From assembly GCA_965197405.1 (NCBI GenBank), contig OZ240206.1, positions 2,728,001 through 2,792,000 on the forward strand: a stretch of DNA of 64,000 nt, given 5' to 3'. Shown here in pieces: positions 46,095 to 54,541 of this stretch; the stretch's first letter is position 1; each line of letters starts with the position of its first letter. Position numbers and translations under genes: made by a program. The DNA comes from G965197405 sp965197405 (lineage in GTDB: Bacteria > Chloroflexota > Dehalococcoidia > Lucifugimonadales > JAGWBF01). Below the pieces are notes generated by a model that was not told where the DNA came from, made no database searches, and saw only the letters and a list, made by a program, of their open reading frames with translations.

Positions 46095-46487
46095 TTGACG
46101 ATGCTGGAAGCCTTCCCGGACTACTATGGCATACTGGGCATACCTCGCCATACTGGCGGGGATGGTATAAGGCGGGCCTATCTACGTAGAGCATGGCACT
46201 ATCATCCGGACCTCCATCCCGATAATCCGGAGGCGACAACTGCCATGACTAATATCAACATTGCATATGCCACGCTGTCGGACCCGATTCGCCGGGCCCA
46301 ATACGACGCCAATCGCATCCAAATCAATCTCCGCACGCCTCAGGCCCCGGTCGTTACATCCTCCGAGACCCGTCGGCGGCAACGCGCCCGGCATCAAGGA
46401 GACGGAAGAAGGGGCGGGGTCCTTGATTCGACCCTTGGGCTGATCGCACGCATCATTCGCTATGTTACCTCCGCTTCACCGGCCTGA
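46095..46487 (+). CDS. Small J-domain (DnaJ-like) protein
   Basis: 130 residues. A J-domain spans residues 8-72: DYYGILGIPRHTGGDGIRRAYLRRAWHYHPDLHPDNPEA, with the HPD motif and a FxxINxAYxTLSDPxRRxxYD-like end. The rest is basic, with a hydrophobic C-terminus. It would stimulate a DnaK-type ATPase. It lies between the large and small mutase subunit genes, which is unusual. The start is TTG 46095 or ATG 46101; GAGGTG fits either. Confidence 0.85.
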   Translation: MTMLEAFPDYYGILGIPRHTGGDGIRRAYLRRAWHYHPDLHPDNPEATTAMTNINIAYATLSDPIRRAQYDANRIQINLRTPQAPVVTSSETRRRQRARHQGDGRRGGVLDSTLGLIARIIRYVTSASPA

Positions 46488-46552
46488 ACACGGCCTAGAT
46501 GCGGCTTCAAAGCGGCACAATACCCGGCATGGCAACGCTCGGTGGCCTCCCC

Positions 46553-46623
46553 GCCGTCACTCCCGCGAAAGCGGGAGTCCAGAAGCCGGGAATATGGATT
46601 CCGGCTCAAGACCGGAATGACGG
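46553..46623. repeat. CCCGCGAAAGCGGGAGTCCAG palindrome unit
   Basis: Contains TCACTCCCGCGAAAGCGGGA followed by a second, imperfect palindrome ATTCCGGCTCAAGACCGGAAT. It matches the 43903-43968 unit. It lies just upstream of the B12-subunit start, inside the mutase cassette, where it could affect transcript stability. Confidence 0.75.
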
Positions 46624-46666
46624 GATGGGGCTTGCAGGCTATTTTCAAGGCAGGACTCAAAGAGAC

Positions 46667-47083
46667 ATGACGACTCAACATAAGCCGATAAAGGTGCTCC
46701 TGGCGAAGATCGGCCTAGACGGGCACGACAGGGGCGTCAAGATAATCGCCCGTGCCCTGAGAGACGCGGGGATGGAGGTCGTGTATATGGGCATGAGGGT
46801 CACCTCTGAAGAGGTGGCCCGCGCGGCTATGCAAGAGGATGTGCAAGTGGTGGGCATCAGTATCCTCTCCGGAGTCCACATGCGTCTCATACCCAGGCTC
46901 ACGCAGGCGTTGGAAAGCTATGGCCGGCAGGATGTCCTTCTCCTGGTGGGGGGTACGATTCCCGACCAGGACGTCCAGTCCCTTCGCGATATGGGAGTGG
47001 ATGCGGTCTTTCCCGTGGGTACATTCACGGATGCGATGGTGGACTATATCAGGTCGAATGTAAATACTGGGGATGGGGCATAG
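46667..47083 (+). CDS. B12-binding small subunit of the acyl-CoA mutase (HcmB/MutB-C-like)
   Basis: 138 residues from ATG 46667. The base-off/His-on cobalamin motif is KIGLDGHDRGVKI with D18-x-H20-x-x-G23, followed by VVGISILSGVH (SxL) and LLVGGTIPDQD (GG). These match the B12 domains of the mutase family and lengths near 135-140. It pairs with the large subunit encoded at 44205-45935. An in-frame stretch upstream (from 46499) is repeat sequence and not coding. The CoA ligase follows 32 bp later. Confidence 0.92.
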   Translation: MTTQHKPIKVLLAKIGLDGHDRGVKIIARALRDAGMEVVYMGMRVTSEEVARAAMQEDVQVVGISILSGVHMRLIPRLTQALESYGRQDVLLLVGGTIPDQDVQSLRDMGVDAVFPVGTFTDAMVDYIRSNVNTGDGA

Positions 47084-47115
47084 GCCCCACCACTCCCCAG
47101 GTATCGAGGTTTCTC

Positions 47116-48531
47116 ATGGAGTGGCCCCCCAAGTACGACCCCAGCTACGTCCCCCCCGCCGACAGCCAGCACTGGGACTCTCGCATGGAGACTATGGACC
47201 CCGCCGAGCGGGACAAAATCATCCTCCAGAAGATGGAGCGCCAGGTCCGGTACGCCTACGATAGTTCCGCCTTCTACCGCGAGCTTTACGAGGATGTGGG
47301 CGTTGACCCCACCGGAATTCGCAGCTTCGAGGAGTTCAGGCAACTCCCCATACTGACCAAGGATACTATAAAGGTAGAGCAGGAGAACCACCCCCCCTTC
47401 GGGCGGTTCTTGTGCATACCGGAGGATGGCATTTCCCGCATTCACGGCACGTCCGGGACCACCGGCAGGCCCACGGCTTTTGGCATAGGCTACGACGACT
47501 GGCAGCGTATCGGCGAGGCCCACGCCAGGATTCTCTGGGGGGTGGGCCTTCGCCCCGGGGACTGCGTGATTATCACCTCCGTGTTCAGTCTATACATCGG
47601 AAGCTGGGGCGCTCTGGTGGGGGCGGAAAGGCTGGGCGCTCGGTGCTTCCCCTTTGGCGCCGGCGCGTCGGGGCAAACGGAACGGGCCTTGGAATGGATC
47701 AGTATGGTGAAGCCAGCGGCCCTCTACGCTACGCCTTCCTATGTCCTCTACATGGCCGAGGTCGCGAGAAGCATGGGCTATGACCCCAGGAGGGACTTCA
47801 ACTTCCGTCTCATGTTCTTTTCGGGCGAGCCGGGCGCCAGCGTGCCCTCCACGCGCAAGGAGATTGAGGACACCTACGGCTGCTACGTGGTAGACCAGGG
47901 CAGCATGGCCGAGATGACCCCCTGGATGACCAACTCCGGCTGCCGTCATCTGGAGCAGGGGATGCACCTGTGGACTGATATAGTCTATACCGAGCTAGTT
48001 GACTCTGATACCAGAGAGCCAGTGCCCCTGGGCGGTGAGGGAGTCCCGGTGTACACCCATCTGGAGCGCACGTCCCAGCCCCTCATACGCTACTGGTCCG
48101 GGGACATAGCCCGGTGGGACATGGTCGAGTGCAGGTGCGGAAGGACGTACCCCACCCTCACCGAGGGCATCTACGGGCGCGTGGACGACATGATTACCGT
48201 CCGGGGACAGAACGTCTTCCCCTCCAGGATAGAGGACGTGGTGAGGGGCATTGACGAGTTTGGGGGCGAGTTCCGTCTCCTGCTGGAGAGGGAGCCGGGC
48301 CAGCTGGACCGACTGACCGTCCAGACAGAGGTGAAGGGGGCTGTGTATAGCTCCCTCGGAGAGCGTCCCGAAAGCATGGAAACCTTGAGTCGCAGGATTG
48401 CCGACGACCTGAGGCGCGCCCTGGGTGTCGGCGTATCGGTGGAACTGAAACCTGAAGGGACTTTTGAGCGCACCGAGTTCAAGGCCCGCCGTATTATAGA
48501 CAACAGGGGCATCTGGCGAGTACGCGGGTGA
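47116..48531 (+). CDS. Acyl-CoA ligase of the phenylacetate-CoA ligase (PaaK) family
   Basis: 471 residues. AMP-binding motif IHGTSGTTGRPTAFG, then FFSGEPGASVPSTRKEIEDTYG, RYWSGDIARWD and the C-terminal DDMITVRGQNVFPSRIEDVV. Length and blocks are those of PaaK-type ligases. It adenylates a carboxylic acid and loads CoA. Placed 32 bp after the B12 subunit, it probably makes the substrate for the mutase; in Aquincola a CoA ligase also lies beside hcmAB. An aromatic acid remains possible. Confidence 0.88.
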   Translation: MEWPPKYDPSYVPPADSQHWDSRMETMDPAERDKIILQKMERQVRYAYDSSAFYRELYEDVGVDPTGIRSFEEFRQLPILTKDTIKVEQENHPPFGRFLCIPEDGISRIHGTSGTTGRPTAFGIGYDDWQRIGEAHARILWGVGLRPGDCVIITSVFSLYIGSWGALVGAERLGARCFPFGAGASGQTERALEWISMVKPAALYATPSYVLYMAEVARSMGYDPRRDFNFRLMFFSGEPGASVPSTRKEIEDTYGCYVVDQGSMAEMTPWMTNSGCRHLEQGMHLWTDIVYTELVDSDTREPVPLGGEGVPVYTHLERTSQPLIRYWSGDIARWDMVECRCGRTYPTLTEGIYGRVDDMITVRGQNVFPSRIEDVVRGIDEFGGEFRLLLEREPGQLDRLTVQTEVKGAVYSSLGERPESMETLSRRIADDLRRALGVGVSVELKPEGTFERTEFKARRIIDNRGIWRVRG

Positions 48532-48540
48532 GCCGGCAAC

Positions 48541-48610
48541 TCCCCCTCATCCCTCACGCTACGCTCAGGGCAGGCTCTAACCTTCTCCCACCAGGGGAGA
48601 AGGCACTTTG
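48541..48610. repeat. CTTCTCCC-family intergenic repeat, copy 3 (partial)
   Basis: Contains CCCTCATCCCTCACGCTACG and TAACCTTCTCCCACCAGGGGAGAAGG, matching the hairpin half of the repeats at 13657 and 23423. It lies between two converging genes and may help end both transcripts. Confidence 0.55.
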
Positions 48611-48630
48611 GAAAAACGCCTTCCAAGGAA

Positions 48631-51600
48631 TCAGACCACCGGCTTGTCGCAGCGGAGGGCGTCCCTGAGGACCTCGACGAGGTGGCGGGCCTTTCTCCCC
48701 GTGCCGTGCTCTATCTGCTGGCGGCAGGAGATGCCCATCACGGCTACCTCCCACTCCTCGTCCTTGGCCTCCACCGCCGGGAAGAGACGCTCGCGACCGA
48801 CGGCCATCGAGATGTCATAGTGCTCCTTCTCGTAGCCGAAGGAGCCGGCCATCCCGCAGCACCCGGAGTTCACCTCTTCCACCTCGTACCCCGGCGGGAG
48901 CTTCAGCGCTGCCATGGAGTGACGCGTCCCTACCAGGGCCTTCTCATGGCAATGCCCGTGGAATAGCACCTTCTTCCTGGCGTCGGTGAACTCCAATGAC
49001 AGCTCTCCCCTGTCCTGAAGCAGCGTAAGGAACTCGTCTATAAGGTAGCTGTTTGCCGCAACCAGCTTTGCCTTCTCATGCGCCTCGCTTTGGCTCAAGA
49101 GGTCCGGGTACTCGTCCCGCAGAGTAAGGAGACAGCTTGGCTCGCAGCCCACGATGGGGATGCCCTGCTCGACGTAGCTATAGAGAATATCTATGTTTTG
49201 TTGAGCGTGAGCCTTCGATTTATCCAGCAGACCCTTGGAAATCATGGGACGGCCGCAGCAGGGGGAGTCCGCCAGCACAACCCGGAAGCCTGCTCCCTCC
49301 AGAATCTCCACGGCTGCCATCCCCACCTGGGGGTAGTTATAGTTCATAAAGGTGTCATTGAACAGGGCCACCATGCCCGATTTTCCCTTCCCGGGCTTCC
49401 CTTTGGATGAAGCCGCCCTTGATTTGAACCAGTCCTGGAAAGTGGGTCGAGCGAAGGGCGGCAGCGTCCTCCGGGGGTGAATCCCCAGGAACCTCTGGAG
49501 GAAGAGCTTGCTCAAGGGATTGCCGGAGGCCCAGTTGGACAGCGGCGCGAGACGAGAGCCGAGGCGACTCAGAGAGTTGATGTTGGCGAAAAGGCGGGCG
49601 CGGAGGGGGAGACCGTGGGCCTTGTGGTACTGGTCCAGGAACTCGTACTTCAGCTTCGCCATGTCCACCCCGGTCTGGCATTCGGCCTTGCAGGCCTTGC
49701 ACTCGAGGCAGAGGTCCAGGGCATCGTAAAGCCGGGGACTGGTGAAGGTCTCGCCGGGCAAGGCCCCGGAGAGAACGGCCCGCAGCAGGTTGGCCCTGCC
49801 GCGCGTGGAGTGCTCTTCTTCCCTCGTGACCATGTAGGAGGGACACATAGTCCCCGTCGCCTTGCGGCAGGCCCCCATGCCGTTGCACATCTCAATGGCG
49901 TTGGTATAGCCCAGGTCAGCCGAAAAGTCCAGCTTGGTCTCCGGGGACGCAGCATGGTAATCGCTGCCAAAGCGCAGGTTCTCCATGATGGGCGGGCAGT
50001 CTATTATCTTGCCCGGATTCATAATGCCATGAGGGTCGAAGGCGCTCTTCACCTCCCGGAAGGCCTGGTAGATTTTTTGCCCGAACATCTTTTCCGTCCA
50101 TACGCCCCTGACGATGCCGTCCCCATGCTCGCCGCTCAGGGAACCCCCGTACTCCAATACCAGCTCGCTTATATCCGAAGCGATGGACACCATCTTGTCC
50201 ACGCCCTCGCGGTTCTTGAGATTGACCAGGGGCCGGATATGCAGGCAGCCCACGCTGGCGTGGCCGTAGTAGCCGGCTGTGGTGCCGTGGGACTTGACTA
50301 TCTCGTCGAAGCGCCGCACGTACTCCCCCAGCTTCTGGGGGTCCACGGCTGTGTCCTCCACGTAGGGCAGCGGCTTTGCGTCGCCCCGGGTGCTCATCAG
50401 CAGGCCTAGCCCCGCGCTTCGCAGCGCCCACACGTTGGCCTGGCTGCCCGGCTCTATGAGGTTCACGCAAGCATAGCCCAGCCTCTTCCTTTCCATATCA
50501 TCCTTGAGTGCCGCCAGCTTCCCCACAAGCTCCGCCTCCGAGTCCCCGTTAAACTCCACCACCAGCAGGGCGTCGGGATCGCCCTCCACGAAGTCCACCA
50601 GCCGGGCGAACCCAAGGGAGCTCCGGCAGCGGTCCAGTATCATCCTGCCTATCAGCTCTATGGCCGCCGGTTTATGCTGGAGTATCTCCCAGGTGGCTTC
50701 ACAGGCCTGGGGCATCTCCTGGAAGTGGAGCACCGCCAGGGCTTTCCTGGCAGGTACGGGTACGAGATTCACCTTTGCCTCGGTGACCACGCACATGGTC
50801 CCCTCGGAGCCTACCACCATCCTTGACATATTAAACGGCCTGGTTGCAGCCCCGGCGGGCGGCCCGTCATCCAGAAAATCGTCGAGATTATAGCCGCTGA
50901 CCCTGCGCATAATTTTGGGATAGCGGGCCAGTATCTCATCACGGTTCTCTTGAGCAATGTGCCTGACCTGGCGGTATATCTCCGACTCCAGGCCCGTACC
51001 GGCAAGCTTGGCCTCCAGCTCGGGGCCGTCCAGCGGCCTGAAATGGGCCTGGCTGCCGTCGGAGAGCACCGTGCGGAGCTCCAGGATGTGGTCAATGGTC
51101 TTGCCGTAGATGACGGAGTGAGAGCCGCAGGTGTTGTTGCCTATGCCGCCGCCGACACAGGCGCGGTTGGCGGTGGTAGGGTCGGGGGCGTACTGGAGGC
51201 CGAGGGGCGCCAGGTGTTTGTTGAGGTGGTCCAGCACGATCCCCGGCTCTACCCTGGCCCAGCCCTCTTCCCGGTTCACCTCCAGGACCCGGTCCATGTA
51301 CTTGCTGAAGTCCATGACGATGGCGTGGTTTACCGTCTGCCCTGCCAGGCTTGTGCCCCCGCCGCGGGGCAACACGGGTATCCGCTCCTTGGCGGCTAGC
51401 TCCACCACCGCCAGCACGTCCTCAGCGTTGCGAGGGACCACCACTCCCACAGGCTCCATCCGGTAGATGCTGGCATCGGTGCTGTAGAGAGCGCGGGAGT
51501 AGGGGTCGAAACGGACTTCTCCCGAAACCCTCTTTCTCAGCGCCCTCGCCAACTCCTGGGCCTCGCCGATTCTAGCCTTGGTCCCTACGCCTGAAGCCAT
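48631..51600 (-). CDS. FAD-linked oxidase/Fe-S/CCG fusion: D-2-hydroxyacid (lactate/glycolate) dehydrogenase
   Basis: 989 residues. N-terminal FAD_binding_4 (about 40-270) has VLPRGGGTSLAGQTVNHA and GGGIGNNTCGSHSV. A C-terminal GlcD-like flavin domain (about 300-540) has SLSGEHGDGIVRGVW. Then come two Fe-S motifs, CNGMGACRKATGTMCPSY and CLECKACKAECQTGVD, and two CCG modules, SPCCGRPMISKG and NSGCCGMAGSFGYEKEHYD. The order is that of the large membrane-associated D-lactate or glycolate dehydrogenases. It oxidises a D-hydroxyacid and passes electrons to quinone or cytochrome. Same theme as lutABC and glycerate kinase. Confidence 0.93.
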   Translation of the reverse strand: MASGVGTKARIGEAQELARALRKRVSGEVRFDPYSRALYSTDASIYRMEPVGVVVPRNAEDVLAVVELAAKERIPVLPRGGGTSLAGQTVNHAIVMDFSKYMDRVLEVNREEGWARVEPGIVLDHLNKHLAPLGLQYAPDPTTANRACVGGGIGNNTCGSHSVIYGKTIDHILELRTVLSDGSQAHFRPLDGPELEAKLAGTGLESEIYRQVRHIAQENRDEILARYPKIMRRVSGYNLDDFLDDGPPAGAATRPFNMSRMVVGSEGTMCVVTEAKVNLVPVPARKALAVLHFQEMPQACEATWEILQHKPAAIELIGRMILDRCRSSLGFARLVDFVEGDPDALLVVEFNGDSEAELVGKLAALKDDMERKRLGYACVNLIEPGSQANVWALRSAGLGLLMSTRGDAKPLPYVEDTAVDPQKLGEYVRRFDEIVKSHGTTAGYYGHASVGCLHIRPLVNLKNREGVDKMVSIASDISELVLEYGGSLSGEHGDGIVRGVWTEKMFGQKIYQAFREVKSAFDPHGIMNPGKIIDCPPIMENLRFGSDYHAASPETKLDFSADLGYTNAIEMCNGMGACRKATGTMCPSYMVTREEEHSTRGRANLLRAVLSGALPGETFTSPRLYDALDLCLECKACKAECQTGVDMAKLKYEFLDQYHKAHGLPLRARLFANINSLSRLGSRLAPLSNWASGNPLSKLFLQRFLGIHPRRTLPPFARPTFQDWFKSRAASSKGKPGKGKSGMVALFNDTFMNYNYPQVGMAAVEILEGAGFRVVLADSPCCGRPMISKGLLDKSKAHAQQNIDILYSYVEQGIPIVGCEPSCLLTLRDEYPDLLSQSEAHEKAKLVAANSYLIDEFLTLLQDRGELSLEFTDARKKVLFHGHCHEKALVGTRHSMAALKLPPGYEVEEVNSGCCGMAGSFGYEKEHYDISMAVGRERLFPAVEAKDEEWEVAVMGISCRQQIEHGTGRKARHLVEVLRDALRCDKPVV

Positions 51601-51708
51601 GACGCTCAGCCTCCACGTTTTTTACCTACTGGGTTACTTTATACGAAAAGGCTGGTAGCTTCAACATTATGCACCTGTCGTCCATATCGTGGTATTCTTG
51701 TATGAGCT

Positions 51709-52209
51709 ATGACAGGCGATGATAAATTCTGTCCGCTTTGTGCAGCACCCCTTGAACCCAGGAATGTGGGGGGGACGGATAGACCGGTCTGCTCCCGGTG
51801 CGGGAAGATAATCTATCACGATCCAAAGGTCACGGCTGCAACCGTGGTGGAGCGCGACGGTAAGGTGCTCATGGTGCGGCGGGGGATAGAGCCCGGTCTG
51901 GGGTTGTGGAGCCTGCCCGGGGGATACGTTGACCGGGGCGAGGTGGTGGAGCGGGCGGCGGAGAGAGAGGTGATGGAGGAAACGGGGGTGCGGGTGAAGG
52001 TCACGGACCTGGTGGGGGTATTTTCCGAGCCGGGCCATCCTGTGATCCTGGTAATCTACGACTCGCAGATAGTGGAGGGCGACCCCAAGCCGGGGCCGGA
52101 GGTGCTGGAGCTGGACTTTTTCCCTCTGGACGGGCTGCCCTCTCTCGCCTTTCCACGGGACCGCCAGGTGCTCAAGGCCTGGGAAAAGCTGAGGAACGGC
52201 TATCGCTGA
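51709..52209 (+). CDS. NUDIX hydrolase with an N-terminal zinc ribbon
   Basis: 166 residues. Zinc ribbon CPLCAAPLEPRN ... PVCSRCGKIIYHDPK (four Cys), then the Nudix box GYVDRGEVVERAAEREVMEETGV, fully conserved. Similar proteins hydrolyse nucleoside diphosphate derivatives such as ADP-ribose or NADH; specificity is not clear. It is divergent from the large dehydrogenase gene. Confidence 0.9.
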   Translation: MTGDDKFCPLCAAPLEPRNVGGTDRPVCSRCGKIIYHDPKVTAATVVERDGKVLMVRRGIEPGLGLWSLPGGYVDRGEVVERAAEREVMEETGVRVKVTDLVGVFSEPGHPVILVIYDSQIVEGDPKPGPEVLELDFFPLDGLPSLAFPRDRQVLKAWEKLRNGYR

Positions 52210-52318
52210 AGTGCCAGCGGACATAACATGGGTACGGGGCGACGCTTGACAGAAGTATGGTGCACAAACATAATCAAGGCGCATACAGGATAAGCTAGAC
52301 AATAGAGAAGGGAGAGGG

Positions 52319-53212
52319 ATGAGTCCTCCCATCGGCTTCATCGGCCTGGGCATTATGGGCAAACCCATGGCAAAGAACCTGCTCAAGGCCGGTTACTCCC
52401 TGACGGTCCACAGCAGGAGCCAGGGGCCAGTGGACGAGCTGGTCGGCGACGGAGCAGCGAGAGCTTTGTCCGGCAAAGAGGTAGCCCAGGGGACGGAGAT
52501 AATCGTCACCATGCTCCCCGATTCCGCCGACTCGGAGAGGGCGATACTGGGCGAAAACGGCGTGCTGGAGGGTGCCAGGGAAGGCTCAGTGATCATTGAC
52601 ATGAGCTCCATAGCCCCACTGGTGTCCAGGGGAATTGCAGTAGAGGCGGCCAAGAAAAACGTGGAGATGCTGGACGCTCCCGTGAGCGGGGGCGAGCCTG
52701 GCGCCGTTGCCGGCACTCTGGCCATCATGGTGGGCGGCAAGCAGGAGGTATTCGACCGCTGCTTCCCCGTTCTGGATGTCATGGGCAGGAGCGTGGTCAG
52801 AGTGGGAGACGTGGGCGCCGGCAACTTTGTCAAGCTGGCGAACCAGATAATCGTTGCCGCGAATATCGAAGCCATAGGCGAAGCCTTCGTCCTGGCCCAG
52901 AAGGCCGGCATAGACCCGGAGCTGGTCTTTCAGGCCATCAGGGGGGGCCTGGCCGGAAGCAACGCCCTGGAAGCCAAGGCCCCCATGATTATGGAGCGCA
53001 ACTTCAAGCCCGGCTTCCGCATACGGCTGCACCAGAAGGACCTGCACAACGCCCTTCTCACGGGCAAGGACCTGGGGGTGCCTCTGCCCGTTACCAGCCT
53101 GGTCCAACAGATGTTGGGCGCGTTAATCAACCAGGGCAGGGGCGACTACGACCACTCCGCCATCACAAACTTCGTGGAAGACCTGGCCAACACCCAGGTG
53201 CAGAAGGGATAG
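52319..53212 (+). CDS. 3-hydroxyisobutyrate dehydrogenase/tartronate semialdehyde reductase family enzyme
   Basis: 297 residues. NAD(P) site IGFIGLGIMGKPMAKNLLKAGY, substrate segment LDAPVSGGEPGAVAGTLAIMVGG, catalytic Lys in GNFVKLANQIIVAANIEAIGEA, and KDLHNALLTGKDLGVPLP. This is the beta-hydroxyacid dehydrogenase family. Candidates are 3-hydroxyisobutyrate dehydrogenase and GarR/GlxR. GarR would link to the glycerate kinase at 18-19 kb; 3-hydroxyisobutyrate dehydrogenase would fit branched-acid breakdown. GGGAGAGGG precedes the ATG. sucC follows 46 bp later. Confidence 0.92.
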   Translation: MSPPIGFIGLGIMGKPMAKNLLKAGYSLTVHSRSQGPVDELVGDGAARALSGKEVAQGTEIIVTMLPDSADSERAILGENGVLEGAREGSVIIDMSSIAPLVSRGIAVEAAKKNVEMLDAPVSGGEPGAVAGTLAIMVGGKQEVFDRCFPVLDVMGRSVVRVGDVGAGNFVKLANQIIVAANIEAIGEAFVLAQKAGIDPELVFQAIRGGLAGSNALEAKAPMIMERNFKPGFRIRLHQKDLHNALLTGKDLGVPLPVTSLVQQMLGALINQGRGDYDHSAITNFVEDLANTQVQKG

Positions 53213-53258
53213 ACCGGCCAGCCCCGGAGACCTGCCCGGAACTTGTAATAGGAGACGT

Positions 53259-54416
53259 ATGAAGGTCCACGAGTACCAGGCCAAGTCCATCTTTGCCCGC
53301 TATGGCGTGCCCGTGCCCCGTGGCGGCGTGGCCTCGACCCCCACGGAGGCCCTGGAGCTTGCCAGCGGCCTCGGCGGGCGGGTTGTGGTAAAGGCCCAGG
53401 TGCACGCCGGGGGCCGCGGCAAGGGCGGCGGAATCAAGGTGGTCAACACTCCTGAAGAGGCAGAGCAGGCCTCCGCCTCCATGCTCGGCAAGCATCTGGT
53501 CACACCCCAGACGGGGCCACAGGGCGTCCCCGTCGAGAAGGTGCTGGTGGAGGAGGTCGCCGAGGTAATCAGGGAGCTATACATTGGGCTGACCATCGAA
53601 AAGGCCTTCGGAGGCCCCGTGATGATAGCCAGTGAGTCCGGCGGCATGGAGATAGAGGAGGTGGCAGCCAGGGAGCCTGAGAAGATATACAAGGAGGCCG
53701 TGGTTCCCCTCATAGGCTTTCAGCCCTTCCAGGGGCGCAGGCTGTCCCGCGCCTTGAACCTGGAGCCGGACCTGGTAAGGCCGGCGGCCCAGCTCATGGA
53801 GGCGCTCTATAGAGTCTTCGTTGACTGCGACAGCTCCCTCGTGGAGATAAACCCCCTTGCGCTGACCGGAGGCGGGCGTATCATCGCGCTCGATGCCAAG
53901 CTCAGCTTCGACGACAACGCCCTCTTCCGCCATCCTGAGCTGCGCGAGCTGCGCGACCCCAGCCAGGAAGACTCCTTCGAGGCCCAGGCCCAGGAATACG
54001 ACATCTCCTACGTCAAGCTCGACGGCGAGGTGGGATGCCTGGTCAATGGGGCTGGGCTGGCTATGGCTACCATGGACGTCATCAAGAGCGCGGGTTCAAG
54101 CCCTGCCAATTTCCTGGACGTGGGGGGTGGCGCCAGCGAGGAGAAGGTGGCGCGAGCCTTCGGAATTATGCTCTCAGACCCCCAGGTCAAGCACATTCTG
54201 GTCAACATTTTCGGCGGTATCCTGCGTTGCGATATAGCTGCTAGGGGCATAGTGATGGCGTGTGAGGAGCGAGGGGCCGAGCTACCCATACTGGTGCGTA
54301 TGCTGGGCACCAACGTGGATGAAGGAAAAGAGGTCTTGAAAAGCTCGGGCCTGAACGTGACCTTCGCCGACTCACTAGCGGAGGTAGCCCAGAGGATGAA
54401 AACGCTGGCAGCGTAG
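53259..54416 (+). CDS. sucC: Succinate-CoA ligase (ADP-forming) beta subunit
   Basis: 385 residues, normal length. ATP-grasp start MKVHEYQAKSIFARYGVPVP, GGRGKGGGIKVV, SSLVEINPLALTGGGRIIALDAKLSFDDNA and the C-terminal FLDVGGGASEEKVARAFGIM and NIFGGILRCDIAARGIV are all present. It makes ATP from succinyl-CoA in the TCA cycle, or may be a malate-CoA ligase-like subunit. The alpha subunit gene sucD, which usually follows within a few bases, is absent; surface-protein genes follow instead. Confidence 0.94.
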   Translation: MKVHEYQAKSIFARYGVPVPRGGVASTPTEALELASGLGGRVVVKAQVHAGGRGKGGGIKVVNTPEEAEQASASMLGKHLVTPQTGPQGVPVEKVLVEEVAEVIRELYIGLTIEKAFGGPVMIASESGGMEIEEVAAREPEKIYKEAVVPLIGFQPFQGRRLSRALNLEPDLVRPAAQLMEALYRVFVDCDSSLVEINPLALTGGGRIIALDAKLSFDDNALFRHPELRELRDPSQEDSFEAQAQEYDISYVKLDGEVGCLVNGAGLAMATMDVIKSAGSSPANFLDVGGGASEEKVARAFGIMLSDPQVKHILVNIFGGILRCDIAARGIVMACEERGAELPILVRMLGTNVDEGKEVLKSSGLNVTFADSLAEVAQRMKTLAA

Positions 54417-54541
54417 GAGTCTAGCCCGGTCCCCTCGGCCCTCTTTCACATCATTGACACCCGCGTCTTTCTCTATTACACTCTATCTAGCCTCGCGCAG
54501 GCGAAATACAGCTAATCATCCGCGAATATATAGGATATACG

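Noticed and set aside
46499..46666. N-terminal extension of the B12 subunit
   Set aside because: The extra residues are a translation of the CCCGCGAAAGCGGG repeat; the conserved domain starts just after ATG 46667.
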